Shown here one piece after another: positions 28,351 to 36,835 of a stretch of DNA of 44,765 nucleotides. The notes beneath the pieces were generated by a model. It did not search any database. It had not been told where the DNA came from and saw nothing but the letters and a program-made list of their open reading frames with translations. Both the position numbers and the translations under genes were made by a program. Origin of the DNA: an uncultured Pelagibacteraceae bacterium (GTDB taxonomy: Bacteria; Pseudomonadota; Alphaproteobacteria; Pelagibacterales; Pelagibacteraceae); NCBI GenBank assembly GCA_902578525.1, contig CACHDJ010000008.1, positions 1-44,765 of the forward strand. Reading direction: 5' to 3'. Numbering within the stretch: the first letter of the stretch is position 1; every line of letters begins with the position of its first letter.

Positions 28351-28802
28351 TGACTTTACTTAATAACAGAGATAAAATTAATAAATTAAAAATAAGAGTT
28401 GGTAGAGGTATTGGTTCTGGCAAAGGAAAGACTTCGGGAAGAGGTGTAAAAGGACAAAAATCTAGATCTGGTGTTGCAATAAAAAGTTTTGAGGGTGGTC
28501 AAATGCCTTTATACAGACGTCTTCCTAAAAGAGGATTTAATCCAATATCAAGCGATAAGATTGCAATTTTAAACTTAGATAAGATACAATCTTATATTGA
28601 TAAAAAAACTATTAAAGTTAACGATATTCTGAATTCAGAAATATTAAAAAAACTCAAAATAATAAATAAAAACTCAACTAAATTAAAAATTTTAGGTACC
28701 GGTGAAATTAAAGATAAAATTAATATTGAAGCTAATTTAGCGTCAAAATCCGCTGTAGAAAAATTAGAAAAAATTGGTGGATCAATTCAATTAAAAAAGT
28801 AA
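28350..28802 (+). CDS. rplO: 50S ribosomal protein L15
   Basis: 150 residues. The Gly/Arg-rich N-terminal extension GRGIGSGKGKTSGRGVKGQKSRSG that threads into 23S rRNA is well preserved, followed by FEGGQMPLYRRLPKRGF; the globular domain is diverged and Lys/Ile rich. It is a late assembly protein. Start shares a base with the rpsE stop; secY begins 12 bases downstream. Confidence 0.96.
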   Translation: MTLLNNRDKINKLKIRVGRGIGSGKGKTSGRGVKGQKSRSGVAIKSFEGGQMPLYRRLPKRGFNPISSDKIAILNLDKIQSYIDKKTIKVNDILNSEILKKLKIINKNSTKLKILGTGEIKDKINIEANLASKSAVEKLEKIGGSIQLKK

Positions 28803-28814
28803 TATTTTCAAATA

Positions 28815-30095
28815 ATGAGCGCTTCATCTTCTGTAAATGACTTAAGAAATAGAATATTATTTACTATCGGAATATTAGCTGTTTATAGATTTGGGACTTT
28901 TGTTCCTCTACCCGGTATTGATCCAGAACAACTTAAAATTTTAATGGAAGGCAATCAAAAAGGGTTGCTTGGAATGTTTAATGTTTTTGCGGGAGGCGCA
29001 ATAAGCAGAATGGCAATTTTTGCTTTAGGTATAATGCCATATATTTCTTCATCTATTATAGTTCAGTTATTAACTGGAGTTTCAGATTATTTTAAAAATT
29101 TAAAATCTCAAGGAGAAACTGGAAGAGCAAAAATTACTCAAATAACAAGGTATGGAACGGTTTTGTTAGCAACTGTTCAGGGTTATGGTTTATCAATCGG
29201 CTTAGAATCTTCTGCTAATTTAGTTATTAATCCAGGCTTATTTTTTAAAATTTCAACAGTAACAACAATTGTTGCTGGAACGATATTTTTAATGTGGCTT
29301 GGTGAACAAATAACTCAAAGAGGAATTGGAAATGGAATTTCTTTAATTATTTTTGCTGGTATTGTAGCAGAAATTCCACGAGCTTTAGTCACAACTTTTG
29401 AACTTGGAAGAACAGGTGCAGTTTCTACAGTAATGATTTTAGCAATATTTGTATTGTTGATTTTAACAATTTTATTTATTGTTTTTATGGAAAGAGCCTT
29501 AAGAAAAATCTTAATTAATTATCCTAAAAGACAGATGGGTAATAAGATGTATGGAGGCGAGTCATCACACCTACCTTTAAAAATTAACCAAGCAGGAGTA
29601 ATACCTGCAATCTTTGCCTCAGCATTGTTATTGTTGCCTGTAACATTTTCAAACTTTAATTTTTCAGATAGTGAAACTTTTTTAAATTTAAGCTCTTATT
29701 TTACACAGGGTCAACCTCTTTATATGCTGCTTTATGCTTCAGGAATCATTTTTTTCACTTTTTTTTATACTTCAATAACTTTTAATCCAACTGAAACAGC
29801 TGATAATTTAAGAAAGTATGGAGGATTTGTCCCAGGAATAAGACCTGGTGAAAGTACAGCTCTATATATAGAAAATATATTAACAAAGCTAACTACTATA
29901 GGTGCTTTATATTTAACTTTAGTTTGTTTGATGCCAGAATTTTTGATAGCAAAATATCCGATTCCTTTTTATTTAGGAGGGACATCAATTCTAATTGTTG
30001 TTGTTGTTGCGATTGATACGGTAACTCAAATTCAAACAAGGTTAATGAGTGCTCAATATGAGCAATTAATCAAAAAAACAAAATTTGGTAGATAG
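28815..30095 (+). CDS. secY: Protein translocase channel subunit SecY
   Basis: 426 residues with ten hydrophobic segments expected for SecY. FGTFVPLPGID lies after the first span; the plug/second-span region includes LGIMPYISSSIIVQLL; the cytoplasmic loop has YPKRQMGNKMYGG and SHLPLKINQAGVIPAIFASALLLLP; the Arg-containing SecA/ribosome-binding loop is RKYGGFVPGIRPGEST. It forms the membrane channel with SecE (encoded at the start of the supercluster) and SecG. adk follows after six bases. Confidence 0.98.
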   Translation: MSASSSVNDLRNRILFTIGILAVYRFGTFVPLPGIDPEQLKILMEGNQKGLLGMFNVFAGGAISRMAIFALGIMPYISSSIIVQLLTGVSDYFKNLKSQGETGRAKITQITRYGTVLLATVQGYGLSIGLESSANLVINPGLFFKISTVTTIVAGTIFLMWLGEQITQRGIGNGISLIIFAGIVAEIPRALVTTFELGRTGAVSTVMILAIFVLLILTILFIVFMERALRKILINYPKRQMGNKMYGGESSHLPLKINQAGVIPAIFASALLLLPVTFSNFNFSDSETFLNLSSYFTQGQPLYMLLYASGIIFFTFFYTSITFNPTETADNLRKYGGFVPGIRPGESTALYIENILTKLTTIGALYLTLVCLMPEFLIAKYPIPFYLGGTSILIVVVVAIDTVTQIQTRLMSAQYEQLIKKTKFGR

Positions 30096-30101
30096 TAATA
30101 A

Positions 30102-30665
30102 GTGAATATTATTTTATTTGGTCCCCCCGGAGCTGGAAAAGGTACTCAAGCTAAATATTTAGTCAGAAAATTAGACGGTTTTCAAGTATCAACTGGTGAG
30201 ATGCTAAGGGATGAAATTAAAAGAGATACAAAAATTGGAAAAAAAATAATTAATGATATGAATGAAGGAAAATTTGTAAATGATGATATAGTAAATAATC
30301 TAATAAAAAATGTCATATCTGATCCACAAAAAAAAAGTAAATTAATATTTGATGGATATCCTAGATCTTTAAGCCAGGCTAAAAATTTAGATTTATTGTT
30401 AGATTCTTCTAACCAAAAATTAGATTTTATTTTTTTTCTCAATGTTGATAAGGATTTAATAATTAAAAGAATTGAAAAAAGAAAAATCTTAGAAAAAAGA
30501 TCAGACGATGATTTAGATACTATCCTAAAAAGGTATGATACCTATATGAAAACTACTAGGCCTGTCCTAGATTTCTATTCTAAAAATCCAAATTTTCACG
30601 TCATAGATGGAACTCTAGAAATTGACGAAATAACTAAGAAAATCGATAGTTTTATCAAAGTATAA
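30102..30665 (+). CDS. adk: Adenylate kinase, short form
   Basis: 187 residues starting at GTG (30102). The P-loop is GPPGAGKGTQ (7-16), the AMP-binding helix is STGEMLRDEI, and DGYPRSLSQA matches the DGFPRT motif. Between KRIEKRKILEKR and DTILKRY the LID domain is reduced to a few residues, so this is the short, zinc-less form found in several alphaproteobacteria. It equilibrates ATP, ADP and AMP in the cytoplasm. It stands where other bacteria have adk-map-infA-rpmJ; map and rpmJ are not here. A 55-base spacer with a promoter follows. Confidence 0.97.
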   Translation: MNIILFGPPGAGKGTQAKYLVRKLDGFQVSTGEMLRDEIKRDTKIGKKIINDMNEGKFVNDDIVNNLIKNVISDPQKKSKLIFDGYPRSLSQAKNLDLLLDSSNQKLDFIFFLNVDKDLIIKRIEKRKILEKRSDDDLDTILKRYDTYMKTTRPVLDFYSKNPNFHVIDGTLEIDEITKKIDSFIKV

Positions 30666-30669
30666 GACG

Positions 30670-30697
30670 TTGACTTTAAAATAACTTATTATATAAA
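30670..30697 (+). promoter_or_regulatory. Probable sigma-70-type promoter of rpsM-rpsK-rpoA-rplQ
   Basis: TTGACT (30670-30675) and TATAAA (30692-30697) are separated by 16 bases in the 55-base adk-rpsM spacer, giving a predicted start near 30704 and a leader of about 16 bases. This is the best promoter-like pair seen inside the supercluster. It would let the alpha operon be transcribed separately from the S10-spc block. Confidence 0.6.
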
Positions 30698-30720
30698 AGG
30701 CTCAAAATTATCACAAATTT

Positions 30721-31104
30721 ATGGCTCGTATCGCAGGTATCAACATTCCCCAAAACAAGCTAGTACATGTTGGTTTGACATATATCTATGGAATTGGAGA
30801 TAAATTTTCAGAAAAAATTTGTAAATCCCTAGAAATCCCTAAAAAAAAAAGAGTAAATGAACTCACAGATGATGAGATTTTAAAAATAAGAGAATTTATT
30901 GATCAAAACTTTAAAGTAGAAGGTGATCTAAGAAGAGATTATTCATTAAGTATAAAAAGATTAATTGATCTTGCATGTTACAGAGGGTCAAGACATAGAA
31001 AAAAATTACCTGTAAGAGGTCAAAGAACTAGATGTAATGCTAGAACAAGAAAAGGTAAAGCTATTGCAATAGCTGGAAAAAAATTAACACCACTTAAAAA
31101 ATAA
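30721..31104 (+). CDS. rpsM: 30S ribosomal protein S13
   Basis: 127 residues. [45 protein letters not shown] and [21 protein letters not shown] are the family blocks, ending with a Lys-rich tail. S13 sits in the 30S head and contacts the P-site tRNA and L5. First gene after the inferred promoter. Confidence 0.98.
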   Translation: MARIAGINIPQNKLVHVGLTYIYGIGDKFSEKICKSLEIPKKKRVNELTDDEILKIREFIDQNFKVEGDLRRDYSLSIKRLIDLACYRGSRHRKKLPVRGQRTRCNARTRKGKAIAIAGKKLTPLKK

Positions 31105-31106
31105 TA

Positions 31107-31556
31107 ATGGCTAAAACTGATAAAATTGAAAATAAAGATCAAAAGTTAGAAAAATCTTTAAAAAAAGTTAATAAAAGCTCATATTCAAAAAAAAAAAAGA
31201 TTAAAAAAAATATTTTAAATGGGATTGCGTATGTTCAATCTACATTTAATAATACAATAATATCAATTGCGGATACTAATGGTAATGTTATTTCATGGGC
31301 ATCAGCAGGTCAAAAAGGATTTAAGGGATCTAGAAAATCAACACCTTATGCAGCTCAAATAGCAGCTGATGCTGCTGCTTCAAAAGCTTTGGATTATGGA
31401 ATGAAAACATTGTCTGTTGAGGTTAAAGGTCCAGGTTCTGGAAGAGAAACGGCTTTAAGAGCTTTACAGGCTAGAGGATTCAAAATTTTATCTATTAAAG
31501 ATACAACGCCAATGCCTCATAATGGTACGCGTCCACCAAAAAAAAGGAGAGTTTAA
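31107..31556 (+). CDS. rpsK: 30S ribosomal protein S11 with a Lys-rich N-terminal extension
   Basis: 149 residues against the usual 127-130. The conserved body starts at [21 protein letters not shown] and includes [24 protein letters not shown] and [18 protein letters not shown], ending [11 protein letters not shown]. The extra 20 or so residues at the start are almost all Lys, Asn, Glu and Ser. A run of 12 A (31187-31198) lies where the extension meets the body. S11 forms the mRNA exit region of the platform. Start two bases after rpsM; stop overlaps rpoA. Confidence 0.96.
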   Translation: MAKTDKIENKDQKLEKSLKKVNKSSYSKKKKIKKNILNGIAYVQSTFNNTIISIADTNGNVISWASAGQKGFKGSRKSTPYAAQIAADAAASKALDYGMKTLSVEVKGPGSGRETALRALQARGFKILSIKDTTPMPHNGTRPPKKRRV

Positions 31557-32584
31557 TGGAAACTGAAAACATAAATGTAAAGAATTGGAAATCATTAATT
31601 AAACCAGCTAAACTAGATGTTAAAATTAGTGATGATCTTACTCATGCAAAGATTGTAGCCGAACCTTTGGAAAAAGGGTATGGTTTAACACTTGGTAACT
31701 CATTAAGAAGAATTTTATTATCATCTATTAGAGGTGCAGCAGTGACTTCTATACAAATTGATGGAGTTTTACATGAATTTACATCTATTAAAGGTGTTCG
31801 AGAAGATGTAACAGATATAGTTTTGAATGTAAAATCTCTAGCATTAAAAAGCTCCTCAGAAACAACTAAAAAATTAATTCTTGATGCAAAAGGACCAGGT
31901 GAGATCAAAGCCTCTGATATTACTCCTGTTGCTGATGTAGAAATTTTAAATCCTGATCTTGTTATTTGTAATCTTGACGAAAATACAAATTTTCATATGG
32001 AAATGAATGTAAACGCTGGAAAAGGATATGTTCCAGCAGATCTAAATAAACCTGAAGAACCACCTTTAGGATTAATTGCAATAGACTCTTTATACAGCCC
32101 GGTAAAAAAAGTTTCATATTCTGTAAGTACTGCAAGGGAAGGCAAGGCCCTCGACTATGATAAACTTACAATGGAAGTAGAAACAAACGGTTCGATCTCA
32201 GCTGAAGACGCTGTTGCCTACTCAGCAAGAATTTTCCAAGATCAATTGAAAATGTTTATTAATTTTGATGAACCAGTTGAAGTACCAGTAAAAGAAGTTT
32301 CAACTGAACCAGAATTTAACAAAAATTTATTAAGAAAAGTTGATGAATTGGAACTATCTGTAAGGTCAATGAATTGTCTTAAAAATGACAATATAATTTA
32401 TATTGGTGACCTTGTTCAAAAATCAGAAGGTGAAATGTTAAGAACACCTAATTTTGGAAGAAAATCTTTAAATGAAATTAAAGAAGTTCTTACAGGAATG
32501 TCGTTGTATTTAGGAATGGAAATACCTAATTGGCCACCAGATAATATCGCTGAAATGTCTAAAAAATTAGAGGAAGCAATTTAA
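31556..32584 (+). CDS. rpoA: DNA-directed RNA polymerase subunit alpha
   Basis: 342 residues. The N-terminal dimerisation and beta/beta' binding domain has [22 protein letters not shown] and [19 protein letters not shown]; a linker leads to the C-terminal domain with [19 protein letters not shown] and [16 protein letters not shown], which binds UP elements and activators. As in most bacteria it is flanked by rpsK and rplQ, with one-base TAATG overlaps on both sides, so alpha synthesis is tied to ribosomal-protein synthesis. Confidence 0.99.
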   Translation: METENINVKNWKSLIKPAKLDVKISDDLTHAKIVAEPLEKGYGLTLGNSLRRILLSSIRGAAVTSIQIDGVLHEFTSIKGVREDVTDIVLNVKSLALKSSSETTKKLILDAKGPGEIKASDITPVADVEILNPDLVICNLDENTNFHMEMNVNAGKGYVPADLNKPEEPPLGLIAIDSLYSPVKKVSYSVSTAREGKALDYDKLTMEVETNGSISAEDAVAYSARIFQDQLKMFINFDEPVEVPVKEVSTEPEFNKNLLRKVDELELSVRSMNCLKNDNIIYIGDLVQKSEGEMLRTPNFGRKSLNEIKEVLTGMSLYLGMEIPNWPPDNIAEMSKKLEEAI

Positions 32585-33027
32585 TGAGACACGGAATGTC
32601 AAATAAGAAGTTAAATAGAACTTCTGAACATCGGAAAGCATTACTAAAAAATATGCTAAATTCACTCATAAAATATGAACAAATTAAAACAACTTTGCCA
32701 AAAGCTAAATTTTTAAAACCTCAGGCAGATAAGATTATAACACTCGGTAAAAAGGGAAATTTGCAAACATCAAAAATGTTAGTTTCCAAACTACAAGATA
32801 TTAACTCAGCAAATAAAGTAAAAAAAACTCTTTCTAAAAGATATGAAAAAAGAAGCGGTGGTTATACAAGAATAATTAAAGCAGGATTTAGATATGGAGA
32901 TAATGCTCCAATGGCAATTATTGAATTTGTAGACAGAGATTTAGAGGCAAGACGAGTTGATAAAAAGAAAAAAGACAAAAAAAAAGATACATCAAAAGCT
33001 GAAGAAAAAAAAGAAGTCACAGCTTAA
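32584..33027 (+). CDS. rplQ: 50S ribosomal protein L17
   Basis: 147 residues. [20 protein letters not shown] is the standard N-terminus, followed by TTLPKAKFLKPQADKIITLGK; the core ends at GDNAPMAIIEFVDRD. After it comes a charged tail of about 25 residues (Lys, Asp, Glu), longer than the E. coli protein. L17 lies by the tunnel exit. Last ribosomal gene of the supercluster; the next gene on the same strand begins ten bases later. Confidence 0.97.
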   Translation: MRHGMSNKKLNRTSEHRKALLKNMLNSLIKYEQIKTTLPKAKFLKPQADKIITLGKKGNLQTSKMLVSKLQDINSANKVKKTLSKRYEKRSGGYTRIIKAGFRYGDNAPMAIIEFVDRDLEARRVDKKKKDKKKDTSKAEEKKEVTA

Positions 33028-33037
33028 TCTTTAAATC

Positions 33038-33955
33038 ATGAAAAAGTCCTATATCGTTGACGCAACGTTTAATCATATGCGTATAGATCGATGGGTTAGA
33101 AATTTTTTAGGTAAAATGCCACAAAGTTTAATTGAAAAAAATTTAAGAACTGGCAAGATTAAATTAAATAAAAAAAAAATCAAAAGTTCACATAAAGTAA
33201 AAACTAACGATAAAATTGATTTATTTAATATAGATTTTAAAGAACGAATAATTCAAAAAAATATTAAATTTAAACCCTCTCAAGAAATTGTAAAATCGAA
33301 TGAGGATCAAATTATTCATCATAATGATGATTTTGTTGTTTTAAATAAAAGTTCAGGTATTTCAGTTCAAGGTGGAACTAAATCAAAAAAAAATTTAATT
33401 GATATATTTACAAATAGTGAAATTTTTAAAAACACTAAACCTTACTCTGTTCATAGATTAGACAAAGATACCTCTGGAGTCTTTATCATGGCTAAAACTA
33501 GAGAAAGTGCTCAATTATTAACATCATTATTTAGATTAAGAAAGGTTCACAAAACATATTTAGCTATTTGTCATGGAGAACTTGATAAAGATTCTGGGGA
33601 ATGGAATAATGATTTAATTAGGTATGATGGAAAAAAAAAAATTACTGAAAAGGCTAAAACATTATTTAAAGTAATTAAAAAAAATACCGAAGCTACTTTA
33701 GTAGAACTAAAACCAATCACTGGACGGAAACATCAACTTAGAAAACAATTATATGCTATAGGGCATCCAATTTTTGGAGATATTAAGTATACATTATCAA
33801 ACGCAAATAAAAGATTTAACAAAAATCTAATGCTTCATTCCTATCAAATTAGATTTATGATTAATAATATCAAGCATACTTATACTGCTTTACTACCTGA
33901 TTATTTTAAAAAATTACTAAAAGTTAAACGTTTAAATTTTTCAAATTTAAAATAA
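33038..33955 (+). CDS. rluC: Ribosomal large-subunit pseudouridine synthase, RluA family (RluC-like)
   Basis: 305 residues. An N-terminal S4 RNA-binding domain (about 14-60, [20 protein letters not shown]) precedes the RluA catalytic domain with [13 protein letters not shown], the active-site [15 protein letters not shown] (catalytic Asp142) and [15 protein letters not shown]. The S4 domain and the opening sequence favour RluC (23S positions 955, 2504 and 2580 in E. coli), but RluD cannot be excluded. It rides on the rplQ transcript, so rRNA modification is tied to ribosome synthesis. Its 3' end overlaps the convergent lipB by 32 bases. Confidence 0.85.
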   Translation: MKKSYIVDATFNHMRIDRWVRNFLGKMPQSLIEKNLRTGKIKLNKKKIKSSHKVKTNDKIDLFNIDFKERIIQKNIKFKPSQEIVKSNEDQIIHHNDDFVVLNKSSGISVQGGTKSKKNLIDIFTNSEIFKNTKPYSVHRLDKDTSGVFIMAKTRESAQLLTSLFRLRKVHKTYLAICHGELDKDSGEWNNDLIRYDGKKKITEKAKTLFKVIKKNTEATLVELKPITGRKHQLRKQLYAIGHPIFGDIKYTLSNANKRFNKNLMLHSYQIRFMINNIKHTYTALLPDYFKKLLKVKRLNFSNLK

Positions 33956-34553
33956 ATTTTTCAACTAAAATTTCCTCAATTTTGTCGAATTTGAGACTTG
34001 AAATTTTTTTTAAGTTGGTTACTCCTTTATCTTCTATTCCACAAGGAATAATTTTTTTATAAGGGTCAAGATCATTATAAATATTTATTGAAAAACCATG
34101 ATAAGCAATCCATTTACTTACCCTAACACCTATAGCAGCGACTTTTTTTAATTCACCATTATCTTTAAGCCAAATTCCTATATTGTCTTTGTCTGTAAAA
34201 CTTTTTATTTTATATAGATTGAGAGTATCAATAATTGTGTTTTCAATTACAGATATGAACTTTCTAATATCTTTTTTCCTTTTTTTTAAATTTATGACAA
34301 AATAAAATATTAATTGGCCAGGACCATGGTATGTAATTTTTCCACCACGGTTAGTTTTAAACAATTTTATAGAATTATCTAAAATCTCTTTATCTAAAAA
34401 ACTTGTTCCTGCTGTATAAATTGGTTCGTGTTCTAAAGTCCATATTAATTCGTCACTCTTATTTTCATGTACTAAATTTAATCTTGTCTCTAATAATTTC
34501 AGAGCATCTTCATATTTTACAGGTTTTATTGACTTTTTGATCTCAATATTCAT
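33924..34553 (-). CDS. lipB: Lipoyl(octanoyl) transferase
   Basis: 209 residues. The cofactor/ligase-like fold shows [21 protein letters not shown] (69-89), the catalytic Lys137 in [13 protein letters not shown] and the acyl-accepting Cys171 in [14 protein letters not shown]. It moves octanoyl from acyl-carrier protein to lipoyl domains of 2-oxoacid dehydrogenases and the glycine-cleavage H protein; LipA then adds sulphur. It is a single-gene unit convergent with rluC and divergent from mgtE; the spacer to the likely mgtE start is 61 bases and must hold both promoters. Confidence 0.95.
   Translation of the reverse strand: MNIEIKKSIKPVKYEDALKLLETRLNLVHENKSDELIWTLEHEPIYTAGTSFLDKEILDNSIKLFKTNRGGKITYHGPGQLIFYFVINLKKRKKDIRKFISVIENTIIDTLNLYKIKSFTDKDNIGIWLKDNGELKKVAAIGVRVSKWIAYHGFSINIYNDLDPYKKIIPCGIEDKGVTNLKKISSLKFDKIEEILVEKFILNLKNLNV
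33931..33951. terminator. Possible bidirectional terminator inside the rluC/lipB overlap
   Basis: TTTAAATTT (33931-33939) and AAATTTAAA (33943-33951) form a perfect nine-pair stem round a three-base loop, lying entirely within the overlapping coding ends of the two convergent genes. On the plus strand it is followed by TTTTT at 33957-33961. The stem is all A-T, so it would be weak, and such symmetry is easier to find by chance in AT-rich DNA. Confidence 0.35.
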
Positions 34554-34614
34554 TATAAAATTGTATTCTTTTTATTTTGTATTAAAAGTTCCACACAAAT
34601 TAACAGGTAAATTT

Positions 34615-35988
34615 ATGACTTTAATAAAGAAAATTAAAGATAAAAAAGTCAATTTTGAATTTAATAAAGAATATATAAAAGTTCTTACAGACAAAATTTC
34701 AAATAATGATGCAGTATTTATTACTAATTCATTTAAAGAAATGCACCCAGCTGATGCAGCTGATATAATCGAACATTTAAGTCAAGATAATAGAGAAAGT
34801 TTAATTAAACTTAATGAATTTAAAATAGATCCTGAAGTTTTCATTGAACTTAATGAGTCTATACAGTCAGAAATTATTAAATATCTTTCTCCATCATCTA
34901 TAACCAGAATTCTTACAAATTTAGAATCTGATGATGCTATCAAAATTTTAGAAAATGTTGAAGAGAAAGAAAAAAATTCTATTTTAAGTGAACTACCACC
35001 CAAAGACAGATTTGCTTTATTAGAAGGCTTAAGTTATCCCGAAGATAGCGCTGCCAGAATTATGCAAAGAGAGTTCACAGCAATACCAAGTAATTGGAGT
35101 GTAGGTCAAACAATAGATTATCTTAGAGAAAATAAGGAATTACCAGAGGAATTTCTAGAGATATTTATTGTTAATGAAAACTTTAAACCTATTGGAACAG
35201 TTCCATCCTCAAGGGTTTTAACAACACCTAGAGAGTCAAAAATGCTTTCTATTATGACTGACTCCCCAATCTTGGTCCCGGTGAATATGGATAAAGAAGA
35301 AGTAGGTAATTTATTTGAAAACTATAATTTAAATTCTGCATGTGTAGTTGATAAAAATGATAAATTAGTTGGAATGATTACTTATGATGATGTATTAACT
35401 GTTTTAAAAGAAGAGGCTGAAGAAGATGCTTTAAGACTAGCAGGTGTAGGTGATGAAGAAATTACTGATGGAGTTTTAGTAAAAACAAAAAGAAGATTTA
35501 ATTGGTTATTATTAAATTTATTTACAGCTTTTTTAGCCACTTGGTGTATTAGTTTATTTGGTGCAACCATCGAACAAATGGTTGTTTTAGCTTTTTTAAT
35601 GCCAATTGTAGCATCTATGGGTGGTAACGCAGGTATGCAAACACTTGCTGTTACTGTAAGAACTTTAGCAACAAATGATTTAACCAAAAACAATTTTAAT
35701 CAAAATATTTTAAAAGAATTTAATATAGGAATTTTAAATGGAATTATTTTTGCGATAATAAGCTCATTTATTGTTCAGTTATGGTTTCAAGATATTCAAC
35801 TATCATTAATTATTTCAATATCAATGATATTAACTATGGTAGTAGCTGGATTATTTGGAATTTTAGTGCCAGTTACTTTAAAAAAAATGAGTATTGATCC
35901 AGCTATAGCATCAAGTGTCTTTGTAACTACTATTACTGATGTAATAGGGTTTGTTTCTTTTTTAGGTGTAGGGGCTTATTTTTTATAA
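34615..35988 (+). CDS. mgtE: Magnesium transporter MgtE
   Basis: 457 residues from the ATG at 34615, the family's usual length. An N-terminal superhelical domain (MHPADAADIIEHLSQDNR, about 40-60) and two CBS domains (about 130-250) precede five membrane spans; GGNAGMQTLAVTVRTLA is the signature of the Mg2+-selective pore and the conserved Asp lies in the final segment TTITDVIGFVSF. CBS domains close the channel when Mg2+ is plentiful. A longer reading from TTG at 34537 would run into the lipB start and lacks family similarity, so it was not used. The gene ends three bases before the convergent panC. Confidence 0.93.
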   Translation: MTLIKKIKDKKVNFEFNKEYIKVLTDKISNNDAVFITNSFKEMHPADAADIIEHLSQDNRESLIKLNEFKIDPEVFIELNESIQSEIIKYLSPSSITRILTNLESDDAIKILENVEEKEKNSILSELPPKDRFALLEGLSYPEDSAARIMQREFTAIPSNWSVGQTIDYLRENKELPEEFLEIFIVNENFKPIGTVPSSRVLTTPRESKMLSIMTDSPILVPVNMDKEEVGNLFENYNLNSACVVDKNDKLVGMITYDDVLTVLKEEAEEDALRLAGVGDEEITDGVLVKTKRRFNWLLLNLFTAFLATWCISLFGATIEQMVVLAFLMPIVASMGGNAGMQTLAVTVRTLATNDLTKNNFNQNILKEFNIGILNGIIFAIISSFIVQLWFQDIQLSLIISISMILTMVVAGLFGILVPVTLKKMSIDPAIASSVFVTTITDVIGFVSFLGVGAYFL

Positions 35989-35991
35989 ATA

Positions 35992-36801
35992 TTAAAAGTT
36001 ATCTATTAATCTTACATTATTTAAGTAATAAGCAATAAATATTTTAGAATTTTTAATATTGTTTGTTTTTTTTAGGTTTGTAATATTTCTTAGCTCTAAA
36101 TATTCAATATCAATATTATAAATATTAGCTAATTTATCTTTTTTTTTGTTCAATAAATATTTTAAATTTTTATTTTTTAATTTTTTTTTAAAAGAAATTA
36201 AACTATTAGCAATTTTTCCAGCTTTAATTAGCTCTTTTTTTTTTAAAAGTAGATTTCTAGAGGATAATGCAACTTTATTTTTATCTCTTATTGTTTTGCA
36301 AGAAATAATTCTAAACTTTAATTTTTGATTAACATATTTTCTTATTAAATATAATTGCTGAAAATCTTTCTCACCCATAAATATTTTATTTGGTTTAATT
36401 AGTCTTATTAAACGGTTCATAACATCTATAACTCCCTCAAAATGGCCCATTCTATATTTGGCACATAATACTTTATCTTTTTTATTAATATTAATTTTAG
36501 ATTTTTTTTTGGAATTATAGATTTGCCTTTTGTTGGGTAAATACACAAAATCTACACCTAATCTTCTCAAAATTAATAGATCTTTTTTATTATTTTTTGG
36601 ATAATTTTTATAATCTTTTTTATTATTAAATTGTGTTGGATTTATAAATATACTTACAATGGTTTTTTCACATTCTTTTAAAGATTTTTTAATTAAAGAT
36701 ATGTGTCCTCTGTGTAGTGAGCCCATTGTTGGTATAAAGCCCAAGTTTGAAATATCATTTAATGCCTCATTTAAATCATTATTATTTAATAAAGTTTTCA
36801 T
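35992..36801 (-). CDS. panC: Pantothenate synthetase
   Basis: 269 residues from the ATG at 36801; an in-frame ATG ten codons upstream (36831) would leave four bases to the divergent galU and adds no conserved residues. Motifs: PTMGSLHRGHISLI (24-37, the HIGH-type ATP site), IFINPTQFNNKKDYKNYP, GHFEGVIDVMNRL (119-131), MGEKDFQQLYLI and ALSSRNLLL (179-186). It joins pantoate and beta-alanine with ATP to make pantothenate for coenzyme A. A very Lys/Asn/Ile-rich protein, with the C-terminal half the more diverged. No panB lies beside it. Confidence 0.93.
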   Translation of the reverse strand: MKTLLNNNDLNEALNDISNLGFIPTMGSLHRGHISLIKKSLKECEKTIVSIFINPTQFNNKKDYKNYPKNNKKDLLILRRLGVDFVYLPNKRQIYNSKKKSKININKKDKVLCAKYRMGHFEGVIDVMNRLIRLIKPNKIFMGEKDFQQLYLIRKYVNQKLKFRIISCKTIRDKNKVALSSRNLLLKKKELIKAGKIANSLISFKKKLKNKNLKYLLNKKKDKLANIYNIDIEYLELRNITNLKKTNNIKNSKIFIAYYLNNVRLIDNF

Positions 36802-36835
36802 TTGTATAAAATATTTTAATAAGTAAAACATTTAA

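Noticed and set aside
34537-34614. A 26-codon upstream extension of mgtE starting at TTG
   Set aside because: It would overlap the lipB start and take the whole divergent promoter spacer; the ATG at 34615 gives the normal family length.
36802-36831. A ten-codon upstream start for panC
   Set aside because: The extra residues (FYLLKYFIQ) match nothing in PanC and would leave four bases between divergent genes, although the choice cannot be proven from sequence alone.
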